DNA of 64,000 nucleotides from Neocallimastix lanati (nom. inval.) (taxonomy: Eukaryota; Neocallimastigomycota; Neocallimastigomycetes; Neocallimastigales; Neocallimastigaceae). The notes under the pieces were generated by a model. The model did no database searches, was not told the DNA's origin, and saw nothing but the letters and a program-made list of their open reading frames with translations. Shown in pieces: positions 47,098-60,063 of the stretch (its first letter is position 1; the number at the start of each line of letters is the position of its first letter). The position numbers were made by a program, and so were the translations under genes. The stretch is from positions 871,001 to 935,000 of the forward strand of contig JACVTC010000051.1 of assembly GCA_016946835.1 (NCBI GenBank). Reading direction: 5' to 3'.

Positions 47098-47560
47098 GTA
47101 AACTGAATAAATTATTAGAACGTTTGAACCAAAAAAAAAAAAAAATAACAGTATATTCAGAAGGTTATTAGAGATAATTTATCTATTAAGAGTTTTGATT
47201 CTACTTATAATAAGTATATGAAAATAATTATTGTAATATAACAATTTTTTAAATATGTGTAATTTTTACTGATTATAATTTTGAAAATAATGTCAATAAT
47301 AATGGAAATATTTTTAAGAATTCAAATATTTCGAATGTTGATTATAGTAGTCCAGAAAATTAAATTATTAAAAATTTAAATAAAAAAAAATTTATTTAAA
47401 AATATTAAAAAATAAAAAAAATAAAAAAAAAAATAAGATAAAAATATATTTTTAAAAAAAAAAATTTTGATAATAAAAAATTTGTCAAAAAAAAAAAAAA
47501 AAAAAAAAAATTGATTTTAAAGTAAAAGTAAAAAATTAATATGAATGTATAAATTTTTAA
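46960..47560. other. Asn-rich, poly-A interrupted scraps inside the decayed copia
   Basis: Long A-runs (47043-47094, 47483-47510) separate short N/K-rich frames with many stops. No protein can be assigned. Confidence 0.5.
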
Positions 47561-48090
47561 ATTTGAATCTGACATGTTAGCTGAGGAAAATTAAGGTTGT
47601 ACAAAATAACTAAAAATTATCTGTATATTATATTAAAGATATAAAAATATTAAAAAATATCAAATTTTCCTATTAAAACAAAGATTTTACAATATTTTGT
47701 TTAGGTGGAATGTTAGAAAATTAGCATTTTTAATTAGGAATTAAATTAATATTTTAATTAATATATTTTTATTTTATTACAACTATTATTATAATTTTAA
47801 ATACTAAATTATATATTACAATTAAATAGGATATAAAATAATATTACGTAGCTTATACAATTTATGATGCAAATAATTTAAGTTTAGAAAAAATTCTTTT
47901 ATTTTCTATAAACCTCTTTTATATAGTTATTATGAAAGCATACATTTAATGTATTAAAATATATATGATCCATTCAATGTATTTTTATAGGCATAAATAT
48001 CATTAAATAATGCATTATTAAAAAAAATTAAGTCTTTTACTTCAATAAAATAAAGTTAGTAAATAAACAAAAAAAAAAAAAAATAAAAAA

Positions 48091-49578
48091 ACTCATATTT
48101 TTTCCACATTAAATACTCCTTAAAATTAATTAGCAGCATTACATTATACATTAAACATTAGTAACATTTACAGATAGCACAATTGTTAATATAAATATTA
48201 AAAATTTTTACTTTACTATGAAAGTTACTAACAATTAAGAACCAAAAATTATATTTTACTATAAAAATTAATATAAATAATATTCAAAATTATTTATTTT
48301 TCTTTAAAAAATAATATAATTATGACTCAAAAATATCATACTTTACTATTAAGGTTATAACAATTAATGATTCAAAATCTTTGAATATTAATTAGTCTAA
48401 TTTAATAGGAAAGTTAAAGATTATACTATTTTTAAAATTTTTTATATAATTATCTTTTTTTTTATTAGTAAATATAAATATATAAAAAAAATTAAAAAAA
48501 AATATTTATCATTAGTATTATCATTATTTATTATTATTTTTTTTTTTTTTTGTTTATTTCAAATTGTTGTTTTTTTTATATTTTAATTAAATAATTAAAT
48601 TTTAGCAATAAAAGATAAATTAACTTCAGATTTATTTATTCAATAATGTTAAAATAATCACATTTTATTTTATATTTTTATATTATTAATATTATATTTT
48701 TATATTCTTATATTATTATCAATATTATATTCTTATCTTATATTAATATTTTATTCTTATATTTTTATGTTGTGTAACATTTATCTATGTGTATTAATTC
48801 ATAGAATTATCACATGATTAAATATGTAATTTTTACTATAAAAAATAATTATTTTTATTATCTTAAAAAAATGAGTTCTTTACAATAATAAAATTTATGT
48901 ATTAAATAAATACAAAAATAAATAAAGTTTATTATTATAAAAAACACACATATTTTTCTCAAATAAATAATAATATGGGTTAAGTTAATCAATTAAACCT
49001 AATCTTTTATACTTATTTTATATAAAAAATTTTAGGAGAGTTGCATTTCCCCAAACTGCATTTCGCCAGGTTGCAATTTAATTATTAATATAACAGAAAA
49101 TATATTTTTATTTATATGTATAAAATTAATTTTATTGTTATTTATTATTATAATTATCCTTATTTTTGAATTTTATTTTATTTTTTAATTATAATTAAGA
49201 TATGAATTGTATGTATTTATAAAATTTCTAATTATAGTTTTAGATATGGTGTTATATATATATAAATATAAAAAGAAATTAAAATATAACTATATCTATT
49301 TGTTTTATAATTAATATATTATATAATGAAAAAAAGTCAAATATGAGTAACCTGCTTCATAAAAAGTTTTTTTTTTATAACATCATTTATTGCGAACTTT
49401 AATCTTTTATTTATTTATTCATTTATTAATAATATGAATATTTTTTATTTTTTAAAAAAAAAAACAAATAAAAAAAAAACAAATATTATATTATTTATCC
49501 ATTTAGAATGTAATAATATTTAAAATAGTAAAGTGAAATAAAAGGTAACATTCAAAATAAAGTGTATAAATAAATTCA
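48091..49578. other. AT-rich region with a solo transposon-end-like motif
   Basis: No gene. At about 49035-49072 two copies of GCATTTC-type words (GTTGCATTTCCCC and CTGCATTTCGCC) resemble the ends of the Mutator-like element and MITEs. Confidence 0.45.
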
Positions 49579-49579
49579 G

Positions 49580-50035
49580 AAAGGAGTTCATATGCAACAA
49601 ACCTCACTTCCTTAAGGATTAGGGTTTGTATTGACTAATCTGAAAGAAATTATTGGTTCTTCTCCTTCAGAGGCATTGGACCCTGCTAGCTTGTCTTACC
49701 TCATTTTCATTTTCAGCGTTGATGCACATAATTAGTTTGGACTTATAATGTTGGAATAGCAACCCTTGTCGAGTACTTAGCCCTAGGCATAATTTCTATA
49801 AAGAGAGCCGCAGATCACATCAAGAATGGTGTTTTTGAATCATCACCAGAAATGATTTGATTCTTAAACAAAATATACCCATTCCTTTTTATAATTTAAG
49901 TCAATAATATCTTCATCTCATACACCAAGAAGGAAGTTATATAACTGGTACCACCTCACATATATGTTTACATTTGGTGAAAACAGACCTTGTAATTCAT
50001 GAAGTGAACCTTATAAAATAATTAGCACAGGTACT
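49580..50035 (-). pseudogene. Degraded LINE 3' fragment
   Basis: In broken minus-strand frames the order YNFLLGV, KKEW, FKNTILDVICGSL and CASTLKMKMR with DKLAG mirrors the LINE end at 31974-32270 (FNFLLGG, REWKDL, SDTPFLVVTAALL, VNAEETVRQASRAS). It is much diverged and stop-ridden. A plus-strand stretch GCTAGCTTGTCTTACCTC parallels CCTGCTGGCCTGTCTTAC. Confidence 0.7.
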
Positions 50036-50343
50036 GAAAAATTTTTGAATTGAATAATTATTACATATATATATATATTTATTATATAATAATAATTTTT
50101 CTCAAAAAATTTTAATTTTGTTTTACATATATATATATATAATAATATGAATCTGTCAATGTTATTAAAAAAAAAAAAAAAAAATAAACAATAAAAAAAG
50201 AAAGTTTTTGAAATTAATATTTTAATTCAACGTATAATATATGATATTAGCTATAAAAATTATTAGCTGTGCTAATAATTTTTTGATAGTAGAAACAACT
50301 TCTTTTATGGATACTATATTAAGTTTTTATAATTTTTTAAGTA

Positions 50344-50462
<119 letters not shown>

Positions 50463-50595
50463 GGAAATATTATATTATTTCAACATTAAATATATAAACC
50501 TTTTTATAATAAAAAGAATCGACAATAATAGCTAAATTCTAATTTTTTTTTTTTTTTTTCAAACTTTATAGTAATCTAAAATAAAATTGAAACAG

Positions 50596-50727
<132 letters not shown>

Positions 50728-51084
50728 TGGATAGAATATTGAAATATGTGTTAATTATAGTTGTGTAAAATATATTTAATTATTTTATTATTCTAACTAA
50801 TTTGATTTATTGATTTATTTCATTAAATTTGAAATACTTTATATTATTAATAAATAAAGATTTTCATTGTATTATTAATGAGCCACATTTAGTATAAATG
50901 TCCATGTATTTTTCAAATTGTAAATCGATAGCTAACTCTATATTAAATAATTATTCATATTAATAAATAAATAAACTTTAATTAATAATAAATCATTTTA
51001 TAAAAAACTATTAGATTAAGAGTCTCAATCTCTTGTGACATGTCTAACAAAACCAAATTAAGAACTGAAGATATTCTCAATTAA

Positions 51085-51330
51085 TGGTGCTTCAAAACAC
51101 ATTACCAATGATAAGGAAATTCTTTCCAACTTCAGAGAAGAAAAGATTTCGATGAAATGTGCAAATAATACAATTTTCGAGTTTGACGGAGTTGGCACCT
51201 ATGAAGATAGTATCAATGGTTACAATATTAAAATTGAAAATGTTTTATACTCAAAATAAGTTAATAAAAATCTTTTGAGCCGTATTAAACTTGCAAAGAA
51301 CGGTTTAAAATGTAATATAAAAAACCAGGA
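51085..51330 (+). pseudogene. copia protease remnant
   Basis: Reads NGASKHITNDKEILSNF, then NTIFEFDGVGTYED and NVLYSK, with NLLSRIKLAKNG after a stop. This is the copia protease layout (W-x-L-D-S-G-A-S...H-I-T, then ...v.yvP.l..NLLS). The catalytic D-S-G is changed to I-N-G, so the active-site Asp is lost. Confidence 0.8.
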
Positions 51331-51599
51331 AAGACAAAGTATTTCTTACCTTAAAAGACAAAACTTGAAAGCAAAAGAACAATTAACATAGGTACATTCA
51401 AAGCTGACAAAAATAATACAATTTGTTTTTATACAAAAGATAAGCCAAATTTAAAGAATTGTATTGACATCGTTGCATCAGAAGCAACAAAAGAAAATTA
51501 ATAACCAATCTAAAAATGTTATAGCACAGAAGACTCGGTCATTTTTACAACGAAAATTTAACGAAATATTTAAAACTTCACAACTGTTAAAGTTAATGA

Positions 51600-52483
51600 A
51601 TGCCTAGATTGCAAAATTGCCAAGTTAAATAGAAAACCTCACAACGGAAACACACCAAAGGCAAAGCATCCATTAGATGTTGTCCAATTCTGATGTCATT
51701 GGTTCTCTTTCAAAATCATACACAGAGAAAAGGTATATTCTTACCTTTTACCAACGAATTTACCAGGAAAAGATGGATCTTCCTCTTGAAAAACAAATCA
51801 GAAATACCAAGAACAATAATAAATTTCTTTACTTATTTAAAAAATCAATTTTATTATAAAATCAAAATCTTCCGTTCTCATCAAGGTACAGAATATAACA
51901 AGAAAAAGGTATTGAATTATTGCGAAGAACACGATATAATTAAATCTTTCTCACCACCATACAATCTTCAAAACAATGGGATTGCTGAACGTTTTAACTA
52001 CACAATTTGTAAGCTGTGCGAAAACTTTAATTCAATGGAGTAAAATGTCTAGCGAATTCTGGGATTATGCAATTAAATATGCAAATCTACTTTATAATAT
52101 AACCCCTCCATAAAGGAATTGAAAACAAAATTCCAAATGAAATCTATTATAACAAAAAAAAGGTATATCTTAAATATATTAAAATTTTTGGTTTTGATGC
52201 ATATTATAAGGATCTTTCTCAAGAAAAAATGAAATTTGATAGCAACGGTAAAAAAGGTGTATTCTTAGGAATAAACATGGAATCTAATTGTTACATCATT
52301 ATGGATTCAACTGATTACAGCATCCGCTTAGTTAGAGAAGCAGTTTTTGATGAAGAAACTCCATCAAAATTAACTAACCGAATACACAACAATAAATTAC
52401 CAACCAATATTTTTAATAAGGATAATTATATTTTCGAATTACCAATTATCAACAATAATGAAAATGAGAATACATACGTATGA
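51600..52483 (+). pseudogene. copia integrase remnant
   Basis: Spread over at least two frames are CLDCKIAKLNRKPH (zinc-binding end of the pre-integrase), LDVVQFDVIGSLSKSY (first catalytic Asp region), FRSHQGTEYNKKKV (normally R-S-D-x-G-x-E-F; Asp replaced by His), HDIIKSFSPPYNLQNNGIAERFN (catalytic Glu conserved) and the C-terminal FGFDAYYK...KGVFLGIN...FDE block. Stops and shifts occur near 51860, 52040 and 52110. Confidence 0.85.
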
Positions 52484-53066
52484 TTCAAGAAAACTTATAT
52501 ACAATGAAGAATATAGTGAAGATAATACAGAATCCAAGGAAAATAATTCTTCCATTTCAGGAAAGGATAAGGAACCTGAGTCTAAATTATTCCGAATCAT
52601 CTACAAATGGTAAGAAAACTAATGAAACTAAAAATAATCAAATTAATAACAATAAAGATGTAGAAATTACATACTCTTCAAAAGGTAAAGAACCTGAAGA
52701 TAAATACTTCAACGATGAATCAAGTAAATTTATAGATGATCTTGTTACACATCTATAAGTGTTTCAAATGATGATGAACCAAATTCCTTTAGGATCGCTT
52801 CTTTAGAAGATGAAACAAAATTTAATCCACTTACAAAAAGAAAATCATCTAACTACCATTAATCAGCAAGCCAAGAAGAAGATTAATTCTAACAATAAAA
52901 CAATAAACACTGTTCCTTTTAAACATATGTTAATTCATCCTAAACTTCCAGATAGTAAAAAATTAAAACCATCCATGAATGAATCATGTAAAAGACCCGA
53001 AAATTCTTTATTTCCTGATAATAACAAAAAATATAAAATTTCTCTTGACAACGTTGAACCTTCTTA
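52484..53066 (+). pseudogene. copia linker region
   Basis: Two frames rich in N/K/S/E (KEPEDKYFNDESS; PFKHMLIHPKLPDSK) fill the place between integrase and RT. They have no catalytic motifs. The RT polymerase motifs expected next are absent. Confidence 0.6.
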
Positions 53067-53189
53067 AAGGTTGTTTAACTGAAACACCTCTTACTTATTG
53101 GCGAGCCATTTCTCGATCTGATAAAGACCAATAGATAGGAGAAATGAATTTTAAATTACAAAAATTTCTATGACAACAAAACTATGACT

Positions 53190-53648
53190 TTTGTTAAAAA
53201 GCTTCCAAATGGTATTAAATCAACAAAAATTTAACGTAGACAATATTCGAAAAGCAAAAACTCCTTGCTCAACAATAATAAAATCAATGAAAAAACAAAC
53301 AGTAATTCCGAGATCTACCGCTGAGGCTGAATATATTGCTACCACTGAATGTACTAAAAAGGTTTTATGGACTAAAAATATTTTATATGAATTATTCAAA
53401 ATTAAAAAATCAATAAAAATATTTACTGACAACTTAACAAGAAAAAACAACAATAGAAAACGGTGAACTTTACAATAAATTAAAACACATACTAATTAAA
53501 TTTTATTTCAATAAAGACAATATTAAAAATAACAGAATAAATTTAGAATATATTAATACTGAAAAAATGTTAGCTGACTCATTAACAAAAAAATTTAATG
53601 GACTAAAAATGACAAAGTTTACAGACCAAATCTTTGGTCTGAGGTGGA
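53190..53648 (+). pseudogene. copia RNase H remnant
   Basis: RSTAEAEYIATTECTKKVLW with FTDNL matches copia RNase H (S-S-A-E-A-E-Y...W...DN). After a frameshift near 53450 it continues with NKLKHILIKFYF, INLEYI and MLADSLTKKFNGLK (the usual ADxLTK end). Confidence 0.88.
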
Positions 53649-53891
53649 ATGTTAGAATATTGAACTTTATTTTATATGTGTTAAATTAATTTTAGTTTTG
53701 TAAAATATATTAAATTATTCTCACTAATTTGATTTATATTTGAAATACATTATTAATATAAAAATTTTCATTGTATTATTAATGAGCCACATTTAGTATA
53801 AATATCCATGTAATTTTCAAATTGTAAATAGATAGTTACTCATATTAAATAATTATTCATATTAATAAATAAACTTAATAATTATAATTCA

Positions 53892-54420
53892 TAATTAATA
53901 AAAAATAATAAATAATAAATAAATAAATAAATAAATAATTAATTAATTAATAAATGATGAATGAATAAATTATAACTAAATAAATAATTGAATAAATAAT
54001 AAATGAATATAAATAAATAAATAAATAAATAATAAGTAAATAATATCAATATTAATAAAAAATAGGAAATTAGTTATGAATAATCAATAAATAATAAATA
54101 AATAAATCAATATATCAATCAATCAATAAATGAATGAATGAATAAATAAAAATTATATATTAATAAAAACATTAAATAAATAAAATAATAAATAATAAAT
54201 AAATAAAACAAATGAATAAAGAGATAAATAATATTATAAACTATAAATAATAAATCAATTTATAATAAATAATAATATATAATAAATAAATAAATAAATA
54301 ATAAATAATTAATGAATAATTAATGAATAAATAATTGAATAATAAACAATAAATGAATGTATAATGTATAAACAATTATTAATTCATAAGAAAATTTATG
54401 AATAAATAAATAAATATGAA

Positions 54421-54455
<35 letters not shown>

Positions 54456-57071
54456 ATTGTAAATAATATTAAATAAAATAATGAATAATAAATAAATAAA
54501 ACAAATGAATAAAAAGATAAATAATATTATTAATTCATAAATAAGAATATTTTATGAATAAATAAATAAGTAAATAAATATATATATTTATTTATTATAA
54601 TTTCTTTATAATATATTTTACCATTATATTGGATATTTTAAGGAATACTTTTATTATTGAATTAATTTTTTTTTTTTTTTTTTTTTTTAAAAAAACTCTA
54701 AAAGGTTTATCTATTATATCTAAGGTTTTATTATTTAAAAAAAAAAAAAAAAAATTAATAATGGAATCCTTTAGAAATTATAAAGTTAATATTAATTAAA
54801 ATTAAATATTATACCATATTATTTAACCACTGAATTAGAATGTTTGGCCAATAATTTTAAATTTTTTAGCCAAAAATTAAAGTTTATCAAACATCTAATA
54901 ATATGTTATACCATATTACTTAACCAGTACATGAATAAGAATAACCAATGAATATTATTTTTATAATAATTTTTTTTGAAAACCTTTAAATCTAACAATT
55001 CATCATATTATTTAATAAGAGATATCCAATAATTTAATTTTTTATTACTAATACTTTTTTTTTTTTTTTAATGATTTTTATTTCTATTTTTCTTTTTAAT
55101 TAAGAAAAAAAAAAAAAAAAAAAAAAAGAACCCCATTTTCTGTTCCTAAAAAATCAGTAGAGAACGAAAATTTTTAGGAAGAAAAAGGTGTTAACTAAAA
55201 TTTTTTTATATTTTTGATTTTAATTTATTAACTAATAATTTGATAAATTCTAAATAAAATAAAAAAATTATATTTAATACATTAAATTTATTAATAACAA
55301 TCCAATTTTTATAATAAATACTAAATAATTAATAATAAAATATTAATAGTAAATAATAAAACATTAATAATAAATAAATAATAAAATATTAATAATAAAT
55401 AAATAAAAAAATATTAATAGTAAATAATAAAATATTAATAGTAAATAATAAAATATAATTTTTTTATTTAGAATAAACAAACAAACAAACAAACAAATAA
55501 ATTATTAATTAAATATATATATTTAAATAGTGAAATTAAAATAAAAAAATTTAAATAATAATAAATGATTTAAATAATAATAAATGAATAGAGAAATTAT
55601 AAATAAATAAATGTATAAATAAATAAATAAATAAATAATAAATGAATAGGTAAATTATAAGTACCATAAATAAATAAATAAATAAATAATAATAAAATCA
55701 ACAAATTTATTTTAATTATATTTATAAATTATGCTAAAGATGAATAAATTATTATAGAATTCATAGTATATCATTTTAAGAATATATTTAGTGTTAGAGG
55801 TATGATGATCCATATAAACCTATTCATTTTTTTTTTAAAGCTAAATATAAAATTTAAACTATCCCTTTTAAGACTTTTTTTTTTTAAAGCTAAATATAAA
55901 ATTTAAACTATACCTGTTAAGACTTTTTTTTTTCATACTGAGCAAAATTTATATAACTTTGTTAAAATTTACAGTTGAAAACTTATATATATATATACTT
56001 TTTCTTTAAATTGTAAAATAATTAATTTCGTTTTTATAATATGATATTTAAATTTTTAATTTCGATATGATAATAATTTTCAGTTGAAAACTTATATATA
56101 TATACTTTTTCTTTAAATTATAAAATAATTAATTTCGATTTTATAATATGATATTTAAATTTTTAATCTCTATTTGATAATAATTTTAAGTATTAGTATT
56201 ATTATTTATATTTACTATTGATTAAAAATATTTATTTTATATTATTTTATTTTATTAGTATGTTATTATTATTTTATTATTTTATTTTTATTTTTATTTT
56301 TTTTTTTAGTTATTGTTCGTCACAGCTTTAATAATTATCATCATCAATTCAAATAATATTTATAATTATATTTATAAAATATTTTTCAATTACAAATCTT
56401 TTTATTCGCTTAGTATTAACTAATTCTATTCAATTTAATATATAAATAAGTATATTGAAATTATATTATAACTTATGTTCACTAATTTGACTTGTTTTAA
56501 CGCAATGATATTTGTTAAATGTTAACTAATACTATTTATTTTAATATATAAGATATTATATTATTAATATATTATATAATTTCTTCAATTTAATTAAAAT
56601 GTTAACTAATTCTATTTATTTATATATAAAATTATAATATAATTATAATATATAATAAAAACTTTATATAATATAATTCTTAAAAAATTAAATTTAATTT
56701 AAGGATATAATAAAGAAGTATTATTCGTTGCACATCAACTAAGCAACTTTATTTTTAATACTTAATATTCAATTGATCAAATATTAACTAATAATTATTT
56801 AATAATTTTAATCTCTTTAACTATAGGCCAAAAATTACACTATCATAATAAAAAATTATAATTTTTATTAATTATTGTCTTTTATTGGTCTGAAATAACA
56901 ACATCATCATTTTAGAAATTTAAATTAAAAATATCTGTATATTAAATTGATTTCATGAATTTAATTATGTCAAATATATTTGAATTAATTATTATAATTA
57001 TTATTTGAATATTTAATTATTTATTATATTCTTAATTTAATATAATTTTTTTTTTTTTTTAAACTTTTCAC

Positions 57072-57104
<33 letters not shown>

Positions 57105-57492
57105 ATAAATAAAAATAATACATAAATATAATATATAATAATTATAATAATCTATAATAATAAAAATAAAAATAAAAATATGTTATATGGTTATTTTATT
57201 AAATAAGAAAATTTAATTTTAAATAATTATAATATTTTTGATTTTGTTATTATTTTTAATTAAATAAGGTCTTGAATATTCTTTATTTACTTTGTTCTAT
57301 TTTTTAATAATAGTAATACTACTATATTTATTATATTTATTCTTTTTATTTTATTATATTTTAATTCTAATTCTTAATTTTTAATTCTTAATTTTTATGT
57401 GTTAGCAATAGATTAAAAGCTTATTTAATAATGAATAGTAATTGTTGATTATTAAGAGTCATTTAATTTTTTATTTTTTATTTTTTATTTTT

Positions 57493-57531
<39 letters not shown>

Positions 57532-58707
57532 TTGATATATATTATAATTTTTTTTAATTCTACCAAATATCATATATTATATTAATGACTATTCTTATTT
57601 ATATATAATTATTACTAATGATATAAACTTTTTTTGTTGGATAATGTGACAGTAGAAAATTTAAATATTATATTATTATTATATAATTTATTTAATAATA
57701 TGTACAATCTATATAATGGATTTTTATTAAATATTAATGAATATATAATATTATTATTTAATGGAAAATAAAAATAAAAAAATAAAAATAAAAACAAAAA
57801 TAAAAAAAGAGTAAAAATGCGTTAATTTATAGTTTTACTATTATGATCAATTTATTTAATATAATTATTTTATCCATTTATTTTGTATAGATAATTAAAT
57901 TATCTTTTTATTTTTATTTTTTTTTTTTATTTTTATTTTTTTTTTTTATTATCAAAACCACTAAAAAACATAATAGAAAATTAATAGATAGATATGAATA
58001 AAATTTTTATTTTATTAATCACCATTTTTATTGATTCGTTTGTTGCTGTTATCTTGAAAAAAAAAAAAAAAAAAAACAATTTTCTATTATACAATTTTTA
58101 ATGATAAGAAGACTTCTGTTATTATTATCATTATAACCATCATCACCACTATTTTATATTCAATTCATTTATGTTAGCTTTACAAGTTAATTCTAAAAAT
58201 AGTTTTGCTTTAGCTTTAAGTCTAATTTATTAATTACTTATTCTCATGATATTAAGCATTATACCTATTTCATTCTTTTCTATTTCTATTTTTATTATTT
58301 TTTATTATTATTTTTTTTTAAAGTTACAATTTAGTTTTTATAATTCTAATATTAAAAAACAAAAAAACAAAAAAACAAAAAAAAGATAAAAGTATAAAGT
58401 AAAATTATTATTAATTTGCATTTTATTTTTAAATTAATATTATTTAGTGTTTGAATTTGAATTTAAGAGTTGAATCTTTTATCTTATTTTTATGACTTTA
58501 AAATGTATTAATTATTGTATATATTATAATATATGACATAATTTTTTTTTTTTATTTTATTTTTTATTTTTTATTTTAATTATAATATGTAATTAAAACG
58601 ATAATAAAAAAAAAAAAAAAAAATTTAAATTTGATCTAATTAATTATATTAATTTTTTTTTTTTTTATTTTTTTATTTTGAATTCTGATCTGAAATTTTT
58701 ATTATTG

Positions 58708-58771
<64 letters not shown>

Positions 58772-60014
58772 ATGAATGAAACCAACAGAAAATCATTAAG
58801 AGAAAGGAAATAAATTATTATTGATTTAATTACAATATATGGACTCAATGTATTCTTTTATATGTTTTTCTGTTTTTAATCGTTTTCATGTCATTTATTT
58901 TTTTAATTACATTCATCTTATAATTAATAATTAATATTAATTCCTGAATATATTGATTAATTACGTTGTCATAATATTGAATATGAAAAGATGAATATAT
59001 AACTATTTATATTTACTCTTTTTTAAAAAAATATAAATAATCCATTACATCATTTACTTTTTTTTTTTTTTTTTTTAATTTTATTTTTATTTTATATTTC
59101 TTCGCTTCGATTTATAATAAATAATATTAAGAGATAGTTAATATAATAATGATGATAGTAGTAAAAGTAATATTAATTAAAAACAATGATGGATGGGAGT
59201 AGATAGTTAGAATAATAATAATAAATGAAAAAAGTAATAATGTAATAGATATAATAGTAGAAATGATAAATAATAAATATATAAAAGAATAGGAAGGAAA
59301 GAAACTTTATCTATCGTTAATAAAATTATAAAATATAAAGTAAAAAATGAAAAAAAAAAAAAAAACAAAAAAAATAGAAAATAATATTATAATATATTAA
59401 ATAAATAAAAAATTGTGTAATTTAAGTAATAAAATTAGTATAAAATATTAGTTAATAAAGTTTGAATAAAATTTTTTTAAAATATTTATCTAAAAGTTTC
59501 AATACAAATAATTATAAAAATTTTAAATATCATCATCAATAAGCAATTAATTATTAATAAAAAAAATATGAAATATAAATAATAAATAGTAATTAGTAGA
59601 TAGTAATAAATAGTATATTAGTAAATAGTATATGATATTTAATAATATATTAAAATTTATAATATAAAATAATAGATAATTCGCATGTATCTAGAAGGTG
59701 ACTTTAGGTCACAGCAAAAAAAAGCATAGATAAAGTAATTACGATTTTATAGAGGAAACATGAAAATTTGCTATTTATCAATCGGAATTGTTATAATCCA
59801 TCTAACAACATACATAATATAATAATATATTATAATAATAAGTTAGACCACTATTAAGTAATATATATGGAATATAGTAATAATTCTCTAATAATTTACT
59901 ATTTAAAATATTAAATTTGAACATTAGAAATATATAACCAATTAATTAATTTTTTATTACTAATGGAACTAGACTAAATTTCCTTAATTTAAAATAATAT
60001 GAATAGAATCATAT

Positions 60015-60063
<49 letters not shown>

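Larger units (their letters stand above)
44940..48090 (+). mobile_element. Decayed copia-type LTR retrotransposon
   Basis: The left LTR (about 44940-45300) and right LTR (about 47711-48085) share ordered words: ATTATAATTTTAAATA, AATAATATTA..TAG, TTTAATGTATT.AA, AAGTCTTTT.CTTCAA and AGTAAATAAACAAA. The right LTR begins TGTTAGAAAATT directly after GGTGGAA, the same junction as in the copia at 50728-53891. Just before it, DMLAEEN resembles the ADxLTK end of copia RNase H. The left internal part has gag-like pieces, including a CCHC-like knuckle YLCENNEHFVYNC (about 46390-46430). The rest is asparagine-rich scraps and poly-A runs; protease, integrase and RT are not readable. A MITE is nested at 45642-45945. 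Confidence 0.7.
50728..53891 (+). mobile_element. Ty1/copia-type LTR retrotransposon lacking gag and reverse transcriptase
   Basis: The 5' LTR (50728-50995) and 3' LTR (53650-53891) both start TG, end CA and share long stretches, including GTATTATTAATGAGCCACAT. The internal region starts almost at the protease and runs through integrase and the RNase H tail, then GAGGTGGAA next to the 3' LTR. Gag and the RT polymerase are absent. The LTRs differ at many positions and by indels, so the insertion is old. No target duplication can be recognised in the surrounding AAAT repeats. Confidence 0.88.

Noticed and set aside
57615-57797. 60-codon minus-strand frame
   Set aside because: Composition is what random AT-rich DNA gives; no motif or context.
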